Source of the DNA: Latilactobacillus fuchuensis DSM 14340 = JCM 11249
GTDB lineage: Bacteria; Bacillota; Bacilli; Lactobacillales; Lactobacillaceae
Assembly (NCBI RefSeq): GCF_000615805.1
Contig: NZ_BAMJ01000001.1
Location: 1 to 64,000 of the forward strand
Direction: 5' to 3'
Length of the DNA stretch: 64,000 nt
Every line of letters starts with the position of its first letter. Within the stretch, counting starts at the first letter, position 1. The notes under the pieces were generated by a model that did no database searches, was not told the origin of the DNA, and saw nothing but the letters and a program-made list of their open reading frames with translations. This document shows, piece after piece, positions 9,197-18,196 of the stretch. The position numbers and the translations under genes are program-made.

Positions 9197-9658
9197 TTAA
9201 ATTTCTGGATAAATATCGGCAATCGTATGTTCTGCATCAATCACAATGTAGAGGTGACTGTTCTTTTGAGAAATTTGACTACTTTGATAAATATTATCCA
9301 AACCGCTATTGTCTTTATTTTTAAATGGGAAATAGATTTGTTGCGGGGCCTTATCTTGATCGTCTTGGAAGACTAAATCCAATTTTTCGATATCTTGATA
9401 CTTAGTCGCTCGACCAAACATGCCCATCTCTAATGAACCGGTGTTGATGTCTTCACTCTTAACGTGATCGGCTTCAGGTAAAATTTCCGCTTTAAAGCTC
9501 TTGCAAGGATGAATCTCTTGCATCGGACCACCTTCAATGCGGCCGTAACTAGTGGTGACGCGACTAATCCAAATATCGTTCAATTCTTTATGGTTGACGG
9601 TCCAAACGTCACCATTACGAAAATAAAATTTCAATTCTTTAAAAACATGTTGTGTCAT
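9197..9658 (-). CDS. Conserved hypothetical protein
   Basis: A 153-residue soluble acidic protein with no signal peptide or membrane segment and no motif I recognise. It begins THVFKELKFYFRNGDVWTVNHKEL-like sequence (the first residues are MTQHVFKEL) and alternates predicted strands, with ILPEADHV and HLYIVIDAEHTIADIYPEI later. It has its own terminator and follows cca by 48 bases. It looks like a real gene: regular codon use, and an AAAGGA ribosome binding site before the ATG. Function unknown. Confidence 0.75.
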   Translation of the reverse strand: MTQHVFKELKFYFRNGDVWTVNHKELNDIWISRVTTSYGRIEGGPMQEIHPCKSFKAEILPEADHVKSEDINTGSLEMGMFGRATKYQDIEKLDLVFQDDQDKAPQQIYFPFKNKDNSGLDNIYQSSQISQKNSHLYIVIDAEHTIADIYPEI

Positions 9659-9706
9659 TGCGATTCATCCTTTCTGAATGTGCTTACAAACGTATTTTAC
9701 CATACT

Positions 9707-10924
9707 TTAGTCGCTAAGAGCGCTATTTTGTTTAACCCACTGGACTAACCTATCCTGCTCGTTAGGCAACTGCCCATTAACCACTAATTTTTCAAGCTGC
9801 GTCAAGGTTTGCCCGAGTTTTGGCCCTGGTTGAATCCCTAATGATTGGATTAAAATTTGACCGTTAATTTGGAGTTCACGCTTCGTTTTAATGGGCAATG
9901 CCGCGTAGTGTGCCAGCCAATCCTGATCCATAATTGCACTCGGCGCTAACAACTGACCAACCTGTAAACAAATGGTCAATACAGCCTCGCCTGCTTCGTA
10001 TAAATTCCAAGCTTGCGCACGCTGTTCGATTAATTGCGGTAATAACACCAGACCAGCCGTCACGTCAGCAATCACGTCGTTGGCACATTTCCACTGTTTA
10101 AGGAACTGATTAGCGGTCGCAGGTGTTAGTTGCAGTGTCGCCGTTAACAAGAGCCACGCCGCACTTTCTGATGTGACACGTTGTGTGGGTAAATCAATCA
10201 ATCGTTGTAATGCAGCCGTTTGATCCACTAAGCCCGGACAATACTGATTTAAACCCGTTGCGAGTAACGTCTTTAAACCATTATGTCGTCGTTGGCCCTG
10301 CATCAATTTAATCAATTCAACATGGATCCGTTCAACTGCAATTTTCGCTAACAGTGCCGCGTGTTTTTGAATCGCAGCTTGGGTTGTCGGCGTCACATCA
10401 AAACCGAGTTGACTTTCAAAACGCACCGCCCGCATCATGCGGAGCGCATCTTCATGAAACCGTTCGTCGGCCACGCCAACTGCCCGAATTTTTTGCGCCT
10501 TTAAGTCCGCTAACCCGTCAAATAAATCAATAATTTCACCATCTGCACGCATCGCTAGCGCATTAATTGTAAAATCGCGTCGTTTTAAATCTTCAGCTAA
10601 TGATCGGACGAAAGTAACTGAATCGGGGCGCCGAAAATCTTGATAACCCGTTTCCGTTCGAAAAGTGGTCACTTCATAACCCGTCCCGTGATCCAAAATC
10701 ATCACTGTTCCGTGTTGAATACCGGTATCAACCGTCCGGTCAAATATGGCTTTGACCTCGGCTGGATAAGCGGACGTCGCAATATCGACATCGTGAATGG
10801 GCAACCCTAATAAGTAATCGCGGACACTCCCGCCGACAAAATAAGCTTCAAAACCCGCCGCTTCAATTTGGTGTAAAATTGGTAACGCCATTTCAAATTC
10901 TGGCGCAAAAGTTGTGACTTTCAT
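9707..10924 (-). CDS. cca: CCA tRNA nucleotidyltransferase
   Basis: A 405-residue class II nucleotidyltransferase that adds or repairs the 3' CCA of tRNAs. YFVGGSVRDYLLG followed by IHDVDIATSA holds the metal-binding Asp pair; RRDFTINALAM, FDGLADL and RAVRFESQLGF are the conserved head and neck blocks. The C-terminal body and tail are Firmicute-like. Single gene, divergent from the YitT gene at 11065. Confidence 0.95.
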   Translation of the reverse strand: MKVTTFAPEFEMALPILHQIEAAGFEAYFVGGSVRDYLLGLPIHDVDIATSAYPAEVKAIFDRTVDTGIQHGTVMILDHGTGYEVTTFRTETGYQDFRRPDSVTFVRSLAEDLKRRDFTINALAMRADGEIIDLFDGLADLKAQKIRAVGVADERFHEDALRMMRAVRFESQLGFDVTPTTQAAIQKHAALLAKIAVERIHVELIKLMQGQRRHNGLKTLLATGLNQYCPGLVDQTAALQRLIDLPTQRVTSESAAWLLLTATLQLTPATANQFLKQWKCANDVIADVTAGLVLLPQLIEQRAQAWNLYEAGEAVLTICLQVGQLLAPSAIMDQDWLAHYAALPIKTKRELQINGQILIQSLGIQPGPKLGQTLTQLEKLVVNGQLPNEQDRLVQWVKQNSALSD

Positions 10925-11004
10925 ACATTAACCTCTTATCTACTACTTGATTATTCTTATTTATCATACCATACCTTATTTATCGATGACTGCCCTTCTA
11001 ACAG

Positions 11005-11032
11005 TTGGTTTTTTGCAAATTCGTGCTATATT
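11005..11032 (+). promoter_or_regulatory. Promoter of the YitT gene
   Basis: TTGGTT (-35, 11005-11010), a 16-base spacer and an extended -10 TGCTATATT ending at 11032. GGAGGAGGG follows before the TTG start at 11065. Confidence 0.6.
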
Positions 11033-11064
11033 TGAGGTAACGATTGTTTGGAGGAGGGATTATT

Positions 11065-11956
11065 TTGACAAAAAAAATAACAACGGCTACGACGATTCGC
11101 GATTTAGTCGTCATTGCCTTGGGGTGTGCCATCTATGCGTTTGGGTTAGTGACCATCAACATTCAAAATCATTTAGCTGAAGGCGGCTTAACCGGGGTCA
11201 CCCTGATTTTGCGCTATTGGTTTCATTTCGATCCCGCCTATACGACGATTGTTTTAAACATCCCCTTAATTATTCTCGGGTACCGTTTCTTGGGCAAGCG
11301 CGCCCTCGCCTATACGATTTATGGGACAGCGATGATGTCCGTCTTCCTATGGATTTGGCAACGGGTGCCAATCATGATTGATTTAAACCACGACATTTTA
11401 ATTGCGTCAATTCTACCGGTTTATGCGGCGGCTTTGGCAGCGGCATTATCTACCGTTACGGCGGCACTACTGGGGGCAGCGACGTGATTGCCCGGATTAT
11501 TGAAAAAGAAAAAGGGTTGCCGATGGGCCGCTCACTACTGATGTTTGATATTGTTGTTTTGATTGCTTCATTGAGTTATCTAGATGTTGAACATATGATG
11601 TATACGCTACTGGCGTCTTACGTGTTCTCCCGCGTCGTTAATTTCACGCTTGAGGCACTTATGCCGCTAAAGGGGTTCTGATCATCAGTCAACAATTCCA
11701 ACCGATTGCCGACGATGTGATCGCCGATATGGAACGTGGCGTTACTTTCCTCCATTCAGAGGGCGCTTATGCCCATCAACAACAACCAATGCTCTACTGT
11801 GTCGTCAGTCCAACTGAAATTACACAGCTAAAACGAATTATTGAAGCCCACGATCCACAAGCCTTCGTCTCCATCTTAGACGTCCATGAAGCACTTGGCG
11901 AAGGTTTTACGTATGAATCTGCCACACCCACAAAACCAACTGTTAAAACTGAATAG
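11065..11956 (+). pseudogene. YitT family membrane protein, two frameshifts
   Basis: Three adjacent reading frames together encode one YitT protein (five-helix DUF161 domain plus cytosolic DUF2179 domain). Start TTG at 11065 follows GGAGGAGGG; the longer start at 11044 has no ribosome binding site. The frame breaks at 11427-11428, before YRYGGTTGGSDVIARII, and again at 11654-11655, before AYAAKGVLIISQQF. Restoring one G in each GG run gives a continuous product of about 297 residues ending in the DUF2179 block MERGVTFLHSEGAY. An intact paralogue lies at 56711-57556. Either a pseudogene or homopolymer sequencing error; I favour error, because the sequence outside the two sites is undamaged. 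Confidence 0.85.
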
Positions 11957-11966
11957 ATAGCAAAAG

Positions 11967-11998
11967 ACCCGCAACTCGTAAAAGTTGCGGGGTTTTTT
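11967..11998 (+). terminator. Terminator of the YitT gene
   Basis: ACCCGCAACT / AGTTGCGGGGT hairpin followed by T7, shortly after the stop at 11956. Confidence 0.85.
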
Positions 11999-12009
11999 TG
12001 ATTACGAAG

Positions 12010-12166
12010 ACGCGTTTTTGGTTGTAACAACTTCCGCTTAATCTAAAACGCACTTCTAGGCCAACCTCTCCGTCTAACTACAAAATAGTCCAGATGGTTT
12101 AAGTTCCAACCATCTGGACTATTTTTAGGTTATGCTCGAGGTCTAATCGCTTGAATCAGCGCTCTT
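12010..12166. repeat. Palindromic repeat, class 1: truncated arm plus one full unit
   Basis: Bases 12010-12043 match the left arm of the last unit in the 20.7-21.3 kb array and are truncated. From 12044 follows a full unit: left arm with CTCCGTCTAACTACAAAA, a perfect central stem TAGTCCAGATGG / CCATCTGGACTA (12086-12122), then TTTTTAGGTTATGCTC and the right arm. The right arm runs into the minus-strand TPR gene: its stop codon and last six codons (SADSSD) are repeat sequence. The central stem may act as the terminator for that gene. Confidence 0.75.
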
Positions 12167-13417
12167 ATAGTCTTCATACATTTCTTGCATGTCTAAATCA
12201 TTCGGTTTTAATTTTAGGTATTGTTCTAGTGCCGATAATAATTCTGGCACTTGCGCCATTTCTTGGAAGAAACGAATTAAATCGTGCAGGAATTCTGGGT
12301 CGGCTTTTAATTCGGGATAGGCTAATAAATAATTCTCCCGCGCCGCCGTCATTTGTTCTTCGGCAAATTGAGATTGCGCCAATGACCAATATAATTCCGC
12401 CGTTGGTTTATGATTTTCGATAGCCTCTTGAACCAAGCTGATATTTTCAGCATGGCGATTTTGCCGGCGATAAACCGCACTCAACGCATTGATTTCACCC
12501 ATATTATCGGGATTAATCGCTAGCGCCTTCGTCAACATTTGTTCAGCCACCACATCGTCTCCCAATTGGAGCGCTAATTCACTGCCTTTTTGGTAAAGGA
12601 CTTCGCTATATTGATCGTAGCCAATCCCGGTTTGGACGGTTACTAGAGCCGCTTCCAGTTGATTGATTGCCGCTTGAGCAGTTGCTAGATACGCATACAG
12701 TGATGTGTATTGTGGATCTGATTTTTGCAAGGCCGTCAATAACTTAATTGACCGTTCGTAATCTTTAATCTGGAGATACAAAAAGCCCATTTGGAATTGA
12801 TCGTCCGCCGTTAAAAATTCTTGACGCAGACTCTCGTAGATTTCAAGTGCTTCTTCAAACGCGCCACTGCTGGCATAACTCGTTGCCAACCGTTTTTGAA
12901 TATCGACTTGGCCAAGTTCCGTCACGTCTTGGTCAATCAACGCTTCGTAATAATTAGCCGCTTTCCGGTATTCCCCTAATTCGAAATATAATTCAGCCAG
13001 GGCAAATTGCATCACAGGTTCTTCAGGAAAGGCACGAATCGCCGTTAATAATTTTTGTTCACTGACTTCTGGCAGTCCCATGGTTTGATAAACGTCAGCG
13101 GCTGTCAATAAACTTTCCGCATAAGCGTTTGACTCCGGCGTAATATCACTTAAATAAGCCAACGCTTCGTCGTGCTGTCCATTACTGACCGCAATATCCG
13201 CCAATGTCGTCCGAATTTGGTCTTCATCGGGAAACTGTTTGAGTAATTGTTGATAAATTGCTTCAGATTGTTCTAAGAAACCCATTGCGTACAGTTCTTC
13301 AGCCAAACTATACAACGTATCTGGATCATCAGCCGTTAGCGCTTGTTTAAAAAATTTATCCGCAGCTTCTAAATTATTATCTTCTAATGCTGTTAACATC
13401 TCTTCTGAATTCGTCAT
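12143..13417 (-). CDS. Tetratricopeptide-repeat protein
   Basis: A 424-residue soluble protein made of about ten TPR-like helix pairs (for example ALAELYFELGEYRKAANYYEAL and SLYAYLATAQAAINQLEAAL). It resembles the YpiA-type TPR proteins of Bacilli, which are scaffold-like with no established activity. The ATG at 13417 is preferred over the in-frame GTG at 13426 because AAAGGGTGG lies just upstream of the ATG. The gene lies downstream of hup on the same strand, 106 bases from it. Its last six codons lie in a palindromic repeat, so the C-terminal SADSSD tail is probably repeat-derived. Confidence 0.88.
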   Translation of the reverse strand: MTNSEEMLTALEDNNLEAADKFFKQALTADDPDTLYSLAEELYAMGFLEQSEAIYQQLLKQFPDEDQIRTTLADIAVSNGQHDEALAYLSDITPESNAYAESLLTAADVYQTMGLPEVSEQKLLTAIRAFPEEPVMQFALAELYFELGEYRKAANYYEALIDQDVTELGQVDIQKRLATSYASSGAFEEALEIYESLRQEFLTADDQFQMGFLYLQIKDYERSIKLLTALQKSDPQYTSLYAYLATAQAAINQLEAALVTVQTGIGYDQYSEVLYQKGSELALQLGDDVVAEQMLTKALAINPDNMGEINALSAVYRRQNRHAENISLVQEAIENHKPTAELYWSLAQSQFAEEQMTAARENYLLAYPELKADPEFLHDLIRFFQEMAQVPELLSALEQYLKLKPNDLDMQEMYEDYKSADSSD

Positions 13418-13484
13418 TTCAACCACCCTTTTTCAATTGTCCTATTCTATCACAATTCGACTCACTTAACCGTTAATTGACACT

Positions 13485-13512
13485 AAAAAAGGACTGGGAG
13501 ATCCCAGTCCTA
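13485..13512 (-). terminator. Terminator of hup
   Basis: GGACTGGGA / TCCCAGTCC with almost no loop, followed on the minus strand by T6. Confidence 0.85.
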
Positions 13513-13523
13513 AGTTTGAATTC

Positions 13524-13799
13524 TTATTTAACAGAATCCTTTAATGCTTTACCTGGCTTGAATGCAGGTACTTTGCTTGCAGGAATCTTAATTTCTGTAC
13601 CAGTTTGTGGATTGCGACCCTTACGAGCTGCGCGTTCACGTACTTCGAATGTACCAAAACCGATAAGTTGTACCTTGTCGCCTTGTTTCAAAGTATCTTG
13701 GATTGAACCAAATACTGCATCAACTGCAGCAGTTGCATCTTTCTTGGTTAAACCAGTCTTTGTTGCAACGCCTTCGATCAATTGTGCTTTGTTTGCCAT
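13524..13799 (-). CDS. hup: DNA-binding protein HU
   Basis: A 91-residue HU protein (starting [16 protein letters not shown]) that binds and bends DNA as a dimer in the nucleoid. The arm motif [21 protein letters not shown] and the preceding VQLIGFG are diagnostic. The AGGAGGTG ribosome binding site fits the ATG at 13799 rather than the upstream in-frame start at 13808. Strong terminator after the gene and a long AT-rich leader before it, as expected for a highly expressed single gene. Confidence 0.97.
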   Translation of the reverse strand: MANKAQLIEGVATKTGLTKKDATAAVDAVFGSIQDTLKQGDKVQLIGFGTFEVRERAARKGRNPQTGTEIKIPASKVPAFKPGKALKDSVK

Positions 13800-14005
13800 A
13801 GTTTTCACCTCCTGCTCATCACAGATAATCAGTATTGTCTACCGAAACCATTTTTGAGTGGTCAAAAATGACGAAACAATGATTTGATCACCATTTCATT
13901 TTTTAATTTATCATATAAACCTAGTGATAGCAAGGTTTTTTGCTTAAAAAAAGGCTTTCGTCACCATTTAGTTAATCATATTAGCTAAATTCGGTTAAAA
14001 TTGAC

Positions 14006-15315
14006 CTATTTTCGTTGTCTAGGGATCAAATGAATTGGTGTACCGGTAAAGTCAAAGGTTTTACGCAATTGATTTTTGAGGAAGCGTTGATATGAGAAAT
14101 GAAGTAGATTAATATCGTTCACAAAAACGACAAACGTTGGTGCTTGACCGCCACTTGTGTCATGTAATAAATCCGTAATCGTTTCCCATTAATCGCTGGT
14201 GTTGGTGTGACGGTTGTCGCATCCATTAAGACATCATTTAATAGGGACGATTGAATCCGCCGGTTTTGATTTTCACTAACTTGTTCAATCATCGCTGGTA
14301 AGTTCTGTAGACGGACGCCCGTTTTAGCGGAAACAAAAATAATCGGTGCGTAGTCTAAGTATTGGAATTGGCTCCGAATATGGTCTTCGAATTCCTTCAT
14401 TGTATGGTTATCTTTTTCCAAAGTATCCCATTTGTTGACGACAATGATAATCCCACGGCCGGCTTCATGCGCGTACCCTGCGACTTTTTTATCTTGTTCA
14501 CGAATACCCTCTTCAGCATTCAAGACAACCAAGACAACGTCAGAACGGTCAATCGCCCGTAAAGCCCGTAAGACGGCATACTTTTCAGTATTTTCGTAGA
14601 CCTTGCCCCGTTTACGAATCCCGGCCGTATCAATCATCGTAAATTCTTGATCGTTTTCAGCCATAAACTTGGTGTCAATCGCATCCCGCGTCGTGCCTTC
14701 AATACTCGACACAATGACCCGTTCTTCTTTGAGCATCGCGTTAACCAATGATGATTTACCAACGTTCGGACGACCAATCAAACTAAATTTGATACTGTCG
14801 TCTTCTTCTTCTTGATCTTCAGTTGGGAATTTAGCCACCGCAGCGTCTAATAAATCCCCAATCCCTTGACCATGACTCCCGGAAACGGCAATTGGATCGC
14901 CGAAGCCGAGGCTGTAAAAATCAAAGATATCTTGACGTTGTTCAGGATTATCAGCTTTGTTAACCCCTAATAGAATTGGTTTATCGGCCCGGTAAAGAAT
15001 TTGAGCAACGCGATCATCCGCATCCGTCACGCCTTCACGTGCACTGACTAAAAAGATAATCACATCGGCTTCTTCAATGGCAATTTCTGCTTGTTGCTTA
15101 ATTTGTTCAACGAATGGTGCATCACTAATTTCAATCCCACCGGTATCAATCAAACTAAATTCGTGGCCTAACCATTCACTATTCGTGTAAATGCGATCAC
15201 GAGTAACCCCTGGTGTGTCTTCAACAATCGAAATCCGTTCGCCGGCAATTCGATTAAAGATGGTTGATTTCCCAACATTCGGGCGACCAACAATCGCGAC
15301 AACTGGTTTTGTCAT
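14006..15315 (-). CDS. der: Ribosome-assembly GTPase Der (EngA), frameshifted near the C-terminus
   Basis: A tandem GTPase needed for 50S ribosome assembly. Two G1 motifs GRPNVGKS (residues about 10 and 183), the DTGG/DTAG switch II motifs and NKxD motifs are all present, then the KH-like domain. The ATG at 15315 follows AAAGGA. The frame breaks at 14139-14140 inside [11 protein letters not shown]: adding one base to the GG (CC on the coding strand) restores [21 protein letters not shown] and the usual end IPRQRK, giving 436 residues, the family length. Der is essential in bacteria tested, so sequencing error is the likely cause. Confidence 0.92.
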
Positions 15316-15505
15316 AATAATCATTCCTTTCAAACTTGATAATAATTCCGAGATCAAGCTATAACAATCAATTATAGCATATTTATGGCGCCGATTCCGC
15401 AATTCCTAAAAAAAGGCCACTATCCCATTTTATTCAAAATTAAATCCGATTTTAACCATCTAAAACTTACAGAAAAGTCACATTTAACCGGTAAAGTACT
15501 CATCA

Positions 15506-15522
15506 AGTTATTCATAATAACT
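15506..15522 (+). promoter_or_regulatory. Inverted repeat before the accessory cluster
   Basis: AGTTATT-CAT-AATAACT is a perfect 7-bp inverted repeat 26 bases upstream of the TTG start at 15549, overlapping a plausible -10 (CATAAT). A candidate operator; the regulator is unknown. AAAGGGG near 15534 is the ribosome binding site. Confidence 0.4.
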
Positions 15523-15548
15523 AATACTTAACAAAGGGGCTCCTGCTT

Positions 15549-16742
15549 TTGAACAAGAAACACCTTTATGAAATCGACTTTATGCGTTTCTTTTTTATCA
15601 TTGGCGTTTTAGCGATTCACACCATCGGCATCGTCAAAAAACAATTCGATCCAACTAGCCTAACTTACCAAATTTTTGGTGGTTTGCACGCCTCTTTTCA
15701 TTTTACCCGAACCAGTTTTATGTTTGTTAGTGGTTTGGTACTCTTTTTTAGTCTCAGTCATCGACCCGTCAGCTTATTGAAGTTCTGGCGTAAACGATTC
15801 TGGCTGATTGGGATTCCCTATCTCGCTTGGAATCTGGTCTATCTCATGTTGCACGGTCAATCCCCGTTAACGCTGACCTTTTATCAGCAACTGGGCCCGC
15901 ATTTATTACACGGTGATTTAGGCTATCTCTATTATGTACTCGTCACGATGCAACTCTATCTGATTATTCCGCCATTATTCAAATGGTTGCAACACAATCA
16001 ACGTTACCACCGCGTCATTCTCTACAGTAGTTTCTGGTGTCAAATTCTCATTACCCTATTGATTAAATTCGTGATTCCCCACCTCGATACCAGCCACTGG
16101 CCTTACCTACTCTCCCATTACGGCGTTTTCGTCGGGACTTATCAATTCTATTTCATCGCCGGTGCTATCACCTGCTTGAACTACCAAGAATTGACTGAAT
16201 GGCTCGATAGTCACGGTCCCAAGCTCATTCATCTTTTATGGATCGCCGTGCCAGCCATCTGGCTTTATTACTATTATGATCGTTTCATTCTCCATTTAGG
16301 TGATATTGCTTCTAAATCCGTTCATCAACCGTTATTTGTTTTATACGCCTGCCTTTTCATTCTGATCATCCTATATTTAGGTCGACGTTGGGCCGCTCAC
16401 CGATTAGAACCACATTGGCGCTGGTTTTCAAAATGGGTCGCACTCGGCGCCCAGCTATCATTCGGCATTTATCTTGCCCAACCGATTGCGATTACTGGTT
16501 TCAAATGGTTCTTAGCCAATACTCACCTGAGCACCCTGGCGCTGATCTTAATCACACCAATTGCGCTCCTTGTCATCTACGGTTTATCCTTCGGGATTGC
16601 CTATCTCTGTTACCAAACGCCCTACTTAGCTTATTGTATCGGTCGTCCCAAAAAAATACTTAAAACGAGGTCCTCGTCATGTCTAAACTCAGCGCAACCC
16701 TGCAAAAACAACTCTTACAATCAACAGCCAAAACACGAGTAA
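15549..16742 (+). CDS. Membrane acyltransferase, acyltransferase-3 family
   Basis: A 397-residue integral membrane protein with about ten membrane segments. The N-terminal EIDFMRFFFIIGVLAIHTIG carries the conserved Arg and His of the acyltransferase-3 family, and the helix layout follows that family, whose members transfer acyl groups to carbohydrates or other acceptors. The TTG start is supported by AAAGGGG eight bases upstream. The 3' end overlaps the next gene by 64 bases; one extra A in the A7 run at 16650-16656 would end the protein at about 16663 and remove the overlap, so the last 26 residues may be artefactual. First gene of the plus-strand cluster. Confidence 0.8.
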   Translation: MNKKHLYEIDFMRFFFIIGVLAIHTIGIVKKQFDPTSLTYQIFGGLHASFHFTRTSFMFVSGLVLFFSLSHRPVSLLKFWRKRFWLIGIPYLAWNLVYLMLHGQSPLTLTFYQQLGPHLLHGDLGYLYYVLVTMQLYLIIPPLFKWLQHNQRYHRVILYSSFWCQILITLLIKFVIPHLDTSHWPYLLSHYGVFVGTYQFYFIAGAITCLNYQELTEWLDSHGPKLIHLLWIAVPAIWLYYYYDRFILHLGDIASKSVHQPLFVLYACLFILIILYLGRRWAAHRLEPHWRWFSKWVALGAQLSFGIYLAQPIAITGFKWFLANTHLSTLALILITPIALLVIYGLSFGIAYLCYQTPYLAYCIGRPKKILKTRSSSCLNSAQPCKNNSYNQQPKHE

Positions 16743-18196
16743 CTGATTTAGCCGCACAACACGTTTTCGATGCGGCAACCGTTAGTCGTGATTTACAACA
16801 CTGTCTCACTTTTTTTAATAATCAAGGTTTACAAACTGGCGACTACCTCATGTTAGGCTTGCCCAATTCTTACCAATTCTACATTACTTATCTCGCCGCC
16901 TTAATCACGGGTTTAACGATTACCGCCGTTGACCCCCAAATTCCCAATAACGAAGCGCACCAACTCTTAGCCAAACAAACTTACGCTGCCGTTATTTTCG
17001 CCGACGACACTCATTTTAGTACCCCCGAACCCCACCTACGATTGAGTATCAATCCTGAATTAGCGACTAGTCATTACTGGCAACGTCAATCAATTAACCA
17101 TCACCAACCCACTAATTGCGTGCCGACCGAAAATTCGTTAGCGATTTATATGTATACGTCAGGCACGACTGGGACCCCCAAAGCAGTTGGCTTAACCCAC
17201 GCTCAACTATTGGCAGCTATTCAAAACATCATCGCGGGCCATCAATTGACCGCCGCGGATCGCACCTATCTCTGTTTACCGCTCTTTCACATTAACGCCC
17301 AAGTCATTTCCTTATTGGCCACGACGGTTTCCGGCGGACAACTAGTGATTGCCCCTAAATTCAGTGCCAGCCAATTCTGGGCCACGGTTCAAACCGCGCA
17401 AATCACGTGGGTCTCATTAGCCCCAACCATCATCAACATCTTACTCAAAAAAGCCCCCCAGTACGCAATCAATCATCACTTGCGCTTCATTCGATCAGCT
17501 TCAGCCCCACTCGCCATTACGACGGCACGTCAATTTGAAAAGACCTTTCAAGTACCGTTAATCGAATCCTACGGCATGACCGAAGCTGCCAGCCAAATTT
17601 GCGCCAATCCACTCCAACACCGTAAGTTAGGCTCCGTTGGCGTACCCCTTGGTCTTGATTTAAAAATTGTCGCAGCCGATCATTCAACCTTACCCGCCAA
17701 CCAAATGGGTGAAATCGCCATTCGTGGGGCTAACGTGATTACGGCCTATCAAAACAGTTTAGGAAACACCGACTTCGATCAAGGTTGGCTGATAACCGGC
17801 GACCTCGGTTATCAGGATTCCGAAGGTTACGTCTTCATCAACGGTCGGCAAAAAGACGTGATCAATCGCGGGGGTGAAAAATTAAGCCCCACAGAAGTCG
17901 AGAATATTTTATTAGCATTACCCTTCGTTGAACAAGTTTGTGTGACTGGCCAACCGGATCCGATTCTCGGCGAACGCGTCAGTGCTTACATTATCCTCAC
18001 CAATCACTCAACCGATGCACAACAACTCGAAGCGTATCACCAAGCCATTATCGAACATTGCCAACACAACCTCTCCCGGTTTAAACAGCCCGAAATCATT
18101 CATTTCGTCCAAGCCTTGCCCAGTGGTCCGACCGGCAAAGTTAAACGGCATCAATTAACTGATTTTAATTTACAGGAGGTGGCCCATTATGGCTAA
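16679..18196 (+). CDS. AMP-dependent acyl-CoA synthetase/ligase
   Basis: A 505-residue ANL-superfamily enzyme that activates a carboxylic acid with ATP to an acyl-adenylate and usually transfers it to CoA. Motifs: P-loop YTSGTTGTPKAVGLTH (about residue 160), ESYGMTEAA, the hinge region GDLGYQDSEGYVFINGRQKDVINRGGEKLSP, and the C-terminal catalytic Lys in GPTGKVKR. The C-domain favours CoA ligation rather than carrier-protein loading, but the substrate cannot be read from sequence. It overlaps the acyltransferase upstream, and the ATG of the binding-protein gene lies 8 bases inside its end, so these genes are translated together. Confidence 0.88.
   Translation: MSKLSATLQKQLLQSTAKTRVTDLAAQHVFDAATVSRDLQHCLTFFNNQGLQTGDYLMLGLPNSYQFYITYLAALITGLTITAVDPQIPNNEAHQLLAKQTYAAVIFADDTHFSTPEPHLRLSINPELATSHYWQRQSINHHQPTNCVPTENSLAIYMYTSGTTGTPKAVGLTHAQLLAAIQNIIAGHQLTAADRTYLCLPLFHINAQVISLLATTVSGGQLVIAPKFSASQFWATVQTAQITWVSLAPTIINILLKKAPQYAINHHLRFIRSASAPLAITTARQFEKTFQVPLIESYGMTEAASQICANPLQHRKLGSVGVPLGLDLKIVAADHSTLPANQMGEIAIRGANVITAYQNSLGNTDFDQGWLITGDLGYQDSEGYVFINGRQKDVINRGGEKLSPTEVENILLALPFVEQVCVTGQPDPILGERVSAYIILTNHSTDAQQLEAYHQAIIEHCQHNLSRFKQPEIIHFVQALPSGPTGKVKRHQLTDFNLQEVAHYG

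Noticed and set aside
13477-13857. A 126-codon plus-strand ORF across hup
   Set aside because: Its sequence is the reverse of the HU gene and it includes the hup terminator; HU is certain on the minus strand.
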